From: Chlorophyllum brunneum
Taxonomy: Eukaryota; Basidiomycota; Agaricomycetes; Agaricales; Agaricaceae
Length of the DNA stretch: 64,000 bases
Assembly: GCA_963576785.1 (NCBI GenBank)
Contig: OY756139.1
Span: 620,001-684,000, forward strand
Direction of reading: 5' to 3'
Under the pieces are notes generated by a model. The model was not told the origin of the DNA. It was given only the letters and a program-made list of their open reading frames with translations, and made no database searches. A program made the position numbers and the translations under genes. The stretch's first letter is position 1; the number at the start of each line of letters is the position of its first letter. This document shows positions 59,209 through 64,000 of this stretch, one piece after another.

Positions 59209-60346
59209 TTAGGCTACCCCCGTTCCGAATCTCTTCTCAAATTTAACATACGTCTCATGCCCGATAACGCCAAACGCAACCTTCTCAAACGACCTTCCGA
59301 ACCTCGCGGCTTCACCAACCAACAATTCTTCCCACAAGTCTACAACCATATCCACGTTATTCTTGAAGATGCCCGTCCCGAAGCTGCCAAGAACCAAATC
59401 CTGCACACCCTGCAGCTCAAATAGATACAAGATTCGCGCCATGCGTTCCTTCATAACCACACGTATATGTTCTTCGATTTCCGTTTCAGATTCCTTGGGC
59501 TGCTCTTCTCGATCAAGAGCTTGCTGGTGGAGCTGTCGTACGGCACCGGCATTGACAGCGGGCGAGGTTAAGACGTCGATTTCATATGGAGCCATCCAGC
59601 CTCCGTTGTCGTCCCGGAAGACGAGAATAGACGGACTATAGACCATAGCATGGGAAAAGTATCCATCATTTCCTTGGGCAATGGCGGTGTGATTGTATGT
59701 ATAATATTGTTGACCTGTAGGGCATGTAAGGCTTGGATAAAGCGTAGATGCACGAGCGATCGACTCTTCCTGTAACGATGTTAAGGAGAATGGAAAGAGT
59801 TGGAACGGCACACAGACTAGGAGACCCTCACCTGGGCTGGAGTTCCATTTAAAAATGATCCTCCTGGATTCTTCGCGGACGCAAAGTTGAGCACTCCAAC
59901 GGCATGGGAACGCGATCCCCTCCTTGGAGTAGCATTTCGCTCTGGGACGTGAGGCCCAGATGCGAGTTTGTCAACCAATCGACGTGCAGTTTCCAACGTT
60001 GATGTCTCTATTGCCCATATTTGAGGCTGCCGCAAGAGGTGGGCTTCGTCAGATCGAACTTGTTTCCACGAAGAGAGGATAGAATCTGGTCCGTAATAGA
60101 CTGTAGTTCCTTTCAAGTTTTCAACATTTTCTCGGAGATCGTAGATTTTGACCGAGCTCGGGGTATCGCTTGATCGAGTAATTTGGAGAGTATAGGATCC
60201 TTTCTCAATGGCCTTCAGACTTTCCGCTGCAATCGTCTTGAGAGCTCCTCGCGTGAGGTTAGGGGTGTGATTATCCTGAGTGTTTATCACACCGATGTCA
60301 ATGTTTGGTAAAACGTATAATATGGGCAACATACTGTGCTTTCCAT
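59209..60346 (-). CDS. PARG-like protein (microbial-type poly(ADP-ribose) glycohydrolase domain)
   Basis: 338 aa; exons 60346-60335 (only four codons), 60275-59832, 59769-59209. Matches the TIGR02452/DUF2263 type: an N-terminal helical region with RGALKTIAAESL, the fold core VGVLNFASAKNPGGSFLNG and the catalytic PAQEES (Gln152, Glu153, Glu154) across an intron. Then follow YYTYNHTA, MVYSPSILVFRDDNG, the loop LTSPAVNAGAVRQ, and LVLGSFGTGIFKN with VIGHETYVKFEKRF at the C-terminus. The family removes ADP-ribose from modified substrates. No signal peptide, so intracellular. The four-codon first exon was chosen because it restores the usual N-terminus. A second copy runs off the right edge. Confidence 0.88.
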
Positions 60347-61632
60347 AGACTGATATTGGTCGTAAAATACATTGGACTCCTTATTTGGTAAGTGCCGGTT
60401 CCTGGAAGTGACGTGGCCAAAGCTTTAACTTAGGGATTATTCAATGGGTTAGGATTAAGTATGTTCGACCCCTGACATCAATTCTTGTCGTTCTTGCGCT
60501 ATGTGAATTCACAAATAACCACAAAGTAATACGCAAAATACGCTACTGCGGTCGTTGCTCCGAGGGGCGAGATGTTTGGAGGGTATGGGTAAATGGTCGG
60601 GATAGTTGAAGCATTGATAGGGGATTATGACCACAGGCATGAATGCCTTTGTTCGGCGCGAACGCAAATCCATTTCGCATAGCGCGGTTTTTAACGTCCA
60701 TTATGTTGAACGTCCGCGGTATGCCATCGTGGATATCGGTTATGAATGACACTACATGCCGTAGTACGACCCGGCTAACATCGCCTGTTCGCACATTTCC
60801 CGTACGGAACTTAACCCTCGAACCCTCGAACAGTCCGTGACCCAAAATAACGGCCCCCAACAGCGCCGATATCGGACCGCTACCAACCTCCAGACAGTTG
60901 TGCAAACAGATCGCAGCTAGAAGAACATCTAATTTATTACCCGAAGTTTAAATATGGTCGAGGACGTTTGATGTGAAATGGCTGAACCGCAATGTACTTG
61001 TCGAAAATTGTTTGGTGTGGCGGCGAAATTCCCCAGACCGTCAGAGGCATCAGCCCATAGCATGTAGTATCTTCGTTCCTGATATATACAACACGCGTCT
61101 CAAACTATTACTCTGGAGAATGCACAAACCTGGTGTATCTTACGGCCTGTCGCCTGGGCAATGATACGTGCTTAGACCGACTTGACGCATTCATCTGAAC
61201 GAAAGACCCGGATGGGAATGGGGAAAGCTTTTGATCAGTCGCCAAGCCGTTTACACTATACCATTTGATCTCCTCCCCACCCGTAGCGTGGATAAAGTGT
61301 TGATGATCACATGAATGAAGTCTTGGGGACCGGCAGACATTGTTCTACAGCTAAAGGGTATATCCAAAACCAGAACCAAGGGTCGAACGGAGCCTGGTAA
61401 TCTAGGGCACATGGTTACAGAACCATTCTCCGTTCTTACTCTGGGGTTTTCCGAGCCAGTGATTTTGGACCCCAGCTACGTCTCCTGGGCAGCGTTAGCG
61501 ACTATTCTATCACGGTGTCCGGGACGAGCGCAGTGCAAAGATCAACCACTATACAAACACTCAACTTTCCATTACCCACTCGAAGTAACAGCTCCCATAC
61601 CCTTATCCGGAAACTAGTCATACAGTAGAAGC
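60347..61632. other. 1.3 kb without a convincing gene
   Basis: Short frames only, including a 120-codon minus frame (60905-60543) with no motif. Confidence 0.4.
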
Positions 61633-61765
61633 CTACGGACCTTGTGGAGTCCAGAAAGTCCACCGCTGACCGTTCTGCAAGGGGCAGCAGGGAGGGTTGC
61701 AACTTGGTTTCTAGAGGTAACGTCTACTTCGAGCGGTCCGATTGTCGACTTCTTAGATAAATCTG
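61633..61765 (-). pseudogene. decayed CWTCC family copy
   Basis: Reading the minus strand upstream of the TAG at 61635-61633 gives C-NPP...QNGQ-RWTFW-TPQG, which lines up with the end of member 4 (C-TPP...GGGN-CWTCC-TPQG). The motif's first Cys has become Arg and the two last Cys have become Phe and Trp. Upstream, the nucleotide match continues for about 60 bp (ggtttct(a/g)ga(a/g)gta on the plus strand), but the frame, the signal peptide and other cysteines are lost. A relic rather than a gene. Confidence 0.55.
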
Positions 61766-62185
61766 ACTTGTAGCTTTCCGTAAACTACTTTATCAAGAAC
61801 GGATGACAAAAGCACCAGTCAAAGATAGACATCTGGTCGAGTGAATTAAGCGGTCTTGGAAGTATTGGTGAACCAGTCCAAGTGTGCCGCCATTGCGGGC
61901 CCCGGGCCCATAGTCAGCGAATGGGATGAGAAACAATTTCCCCCATGGTCCGCCGCCATTCGTTTCTACTAAAAGCTCTAGCTAGGGAATGGGTGATTAT
62001 ATGATAAGGTTGTTCCATCAAAGCTATTGTATTATGTTCGAGGTTTACGAAGGTTTGGATATACAGAGATAGGTGTATGACACCGGGGGAAAAGCAATGA
62101 CGACGGGCAGGACTCCTCACATGGGATGATGAAAACTTCCAACCTATATCACATATACCAATGAATTCCCAACCCCCCGATTCAA

Positions 62186-62401
62186 TTAGACCGTAGAAAT
62201 ACCACCACCACCCCCCTGAGGTGTGCAGCAAGTCCAACAATTACCCCCACCCGCGGCATACGACGGAGGTGTGCAATCCGGTTTCTGGAAGTAGCAAATA
62301 GCCAAGCAAATATCCGCCGCCTTGTTGGGCAACGGGGTAGCATTCCCGACCACCGAGAACGCGAGCAGTGCGGTGAACGAAGCCAATACGTTGAATTTCA
62401 T
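62186..62401 (-). CDS. small secreted cysteine-rich protein, CWTCC family member 4
   Basis: 71 aa. Signal peptide of about 21 residues (FNVLASFTALLAFSVVGNA), then TPLPNKAAD. Cysteines C-x3-C-x6-C-x11-C ending CWTCC, followed by an unusual Gly-rich tail (TPQGGGGG). An acceptor-like acag lies just upstream of the ATG. Best preserved relative of the decayed copy at 61633. Function unknown. Confidence 0.8.
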   Translation of the reverse strand: MKFNVLASFTALLAFSVVGNATPLPNKAADICLAICYFQKPDCTPPSYAAGGGNCWTCCTPQGGGGGISTV

Positions 62402-63043
62402 GATGGAAGAGCTGTTTTTAAACTGGGTTAGCTAGAACCAACTTCATATCAAGGGCTGGACTGACGATATTCTGATATGAAATGAAGCGTACTAAGTGTC
62501 TCACAGAAGGTTCAGAAAAGCTAAAGGTTGAGTGATTAGAAAGGAATATAACTGGTTCAGCGAGGGATAAAGCTCACCAAAGACTAAATTATTGCCTTGG
62601 CTGGGGATCGATGAGTGGGGGATCCTGGCCATATATATGCCACCCCCATTGATTTTTGTCAGCACATCCGTAACATTCGGTGTTCAGCTGCCGTGTATAT
62701 CTCATTGCTTGAGAAGTTTGGGCGGCGTTAGGCATCTGAATGGGCTTGGAATACGACATGCAGTGTAAGCCATCGCGGCACAATCGAAACAGTCACAGTT
62801 TTGGCATCAACAAACAAGGGTAAGATCGAAGACAGGCTCCTGCTGAAATGCAGAGAATCTCCAATTACAACATGGTCTCCAATCCCTCTCCATGGGGAGG
62901 AGCCCTAACGTATTACCCTTTCTCCAAGCGACGAGAGGAACAGGGAATATCTGGCATCACATTCAACACTTAATATACAAAATTCTTAGGTGGGTAGCTA
63001 CTCAACCCCTTCGCCTTACTTCACATCGCGTTCCACACTCCAC
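62402..63043. other. intergenic between CWTCC genes 4 and 5
   Basis: TATA-like tatatata at about 62629-62637, 230 bp upstream of member 4 on the minus strand, consistent with a promoter plus 5' intron. No other gene. Confidence 0.4.
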
Positions 63044-63238
63044 TCAGTATTGGTTGGAACAACAGGTCCAGCACCCTTTATCATAAGAGGGGTAGTATGG
63101 GGGCTTGCAGGCATGCTTCTCCGCCCAGCAAATAACCAAACAAGTGGGTGGTTTCTCTGACTTGGGCGCTGGATTAGCCTGGACCATCGCTGCGAGGGTG
63201 AAGAAAGTAGTGAACGAAATCAACGCCTTGAAATTCAT
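63044..63238 (-). CDS. small secreted cysteine-rich protein, CWTCC family member 5
   Basis: 64 aa. Signal peptide of about 22 residues (FKALISFTTFFTLAAMVQA), then NPAPKSEKPP. Cysteines C-x3-C-x6-C-x11-C ending CWTCC and four residues. Tyr/Lys-rich third loop (KPPYYPSYDKG). An acceptor-like tgctag is 10 nt before the ATG, and a gtaagg donor lies near 63485, suggesting a 5' untranslated intron. Downstream of the second PARG-like gene in the same orientation, as member 3 is of the first. Confidence 0.82.
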   Translation of the reverse strand: MNFKALISFTTFFTLAAMVQANPAPKSEKPPTCLVICWAEKHACKPPYYPSYDKGCWTCCSNQY

Positions 63239-63903
63239 CGTTGAAGTCTAGCATATAAAACCGCATCAGGTTACCACACCTAAACAATGAAGCGAAAAAT
63301 GAACACACAAAGGGGGTTCAAAAATATTCGTTTCGTATGTTGTGGTTATTTCAAAGAAGGCGACGGAACTGGTTTCGGGAGGGCAGGTGAGGAAAGATAG
63401 AAGATAGCTGAATAGAACTCATGCGCACCAATGTTGAACTTCTCAAGAGGAAGCGTCCTTTGACGCTAGGGAAACTCCTTACCCATAAAATACATAATCT
63501 TCAACGATTCTTGTCAATTCCTCTGCTGTATTGACTGCGCATCTGCCACAAGCTCAAGAGTCAGCTGTGGAGAATCAAAGCTTGGGTGTCGATAGGCATC
63601 TAGCCCAATGCTGGATACGACTGGTAGGGAATGCCAAGGCACTCAGCATTCCGTGACATTGCCATTGACGTGTCGTAGATGAATAAATGGTTGAATGGAA
63701 ATGGGAGTCACCCAATTACGACTCTTTGCTATGACGTTGATTGTGAGGAGGTGATTCTCATCATCCATGGTACAGGTCACAATGCAGCCAAAGATGTATG
63801 AGCCTCTTAAAGCGAGGCCAGCCGAAGGGAATTCAAATTCGGGTTCGGATAGACACGAAGGCTTTAATCAGATTACGAGTTGAAACCCTCTTTCCCGTTT
63901 CAT
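63239..63903. other. leader of CWTCC gene 5
   Basis: Holds the probable 5' intron of member 5 and the 3' end of the second PARG-like gene. No other gene seen. Confidence 0.4.
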
Positions 63904-64000
63904 CTATACAGCCATCGTTCCAAACTTGTTCGCGAACTTCACGTATGTCTCGTGCCCAATGACTCCAAAGACAACCCTCTCAAATGACTTTCCGAACCTC
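63904..64000 (-). CDS. PARG-like protein 2, last exon only, cut by window edge
   Basis: The last 97 bases, read on the minus strand, give RFGKSFERVVFGVIGHETYV, then KFANKFGTMAV and a TAG at 63906-63904. This matches the C-terminus of the complete PARG-like gene at 59209, with several substitutions. The rest lies beyond the right edge, so integrity is unknown. Confidence 0.78.
   Translation of the reverse strand, partial: RFGKSFERVVFGVIGHETYVKFANKFGTMAV

Noticed and set aside
60543..60905. 120-codon minus-strand frame between the PARG-like gene and the decayed CWTCC copy
   Set aside because: No motif, no splice partner, unusual composition; probably chance.
62589..62783. Cys-containing minus-strand frame near CWTCC genes
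   Set aside because: No signal peptide and no CWTCC spacing; lies in the presumed promoter of member 4.

Overview
The window is nuclear DNA of a mushroom-forming basidiomycete (Agaricomycete-like). The evidence is dense short spliceosomal introns (mostly 45-65 nt, GT..AG), many small exons, an F-box protein with a coiled coil, expanded BTB/POZ-type proteins, tandem CYP63-like P450s and small cysteine-rich secreted proteins. I spliced the genes by hand from reading-frame continuity and family motifs. For each multi-exon gene listed as whole, the exon lengths sum to a multiple of three, except the edge-truncated genes.

Left part (1-16.2 kb): a hypothetical gene cut by the left edge; a complete 25-exon neutral ceramidase (minus); an intronless F-box protein (minus); a geranylgeranyl diphosphate synthase (plus); an internally deleted dynamin pseudogene; and its intact dynamin-family GTPase relative (plus).

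Middle (16.5-46.8 kb): two small secreted proteins ending in a CWTCC motif (minus); six plus-strand BTB-type genes at 19.9-34.3 kb, with one DUF-type membrane protein (minus) between them; a small anchored protein; a seventh BTB gene (minus); a tandem pair of P450s (plus); and two minus-strand genes that each carry two BTB-type domains. The BTB genes share intron positions around a common core but end in unrelated low-complexity tails (acidic, Gly/Arg-rich, Pro-rich). Two of them have the same 8-nt tandem splice-donor pair, which changes the tail's reading frame.

Right part (48.5-64 kb): a Ser/Pro-rich hypothetical protein; the ribosome-biogenesis factor KRI1; two small single-span membrane proteins; a probable mitochondrial membrane protein; then a minus-strand block that alternates PARG-like (microbial-type poly(ADP-ribose) glycohydrolase) genes with CWTCC secreted proteins. 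This block contains three intact CWTCC genes, one decayed copy, one complete PARG-like gene and the last exon of a second at the right edge.

The least explained system is the CWTCC family: five intact members and one decayed one, all on the minus strand, with strict cysteine spacing (C-x3/4-C-x6-C-x11/12-CWTCC). I do not recognise it as a described family. I see no transposon, tRNA, rRNA or CRISPR array.
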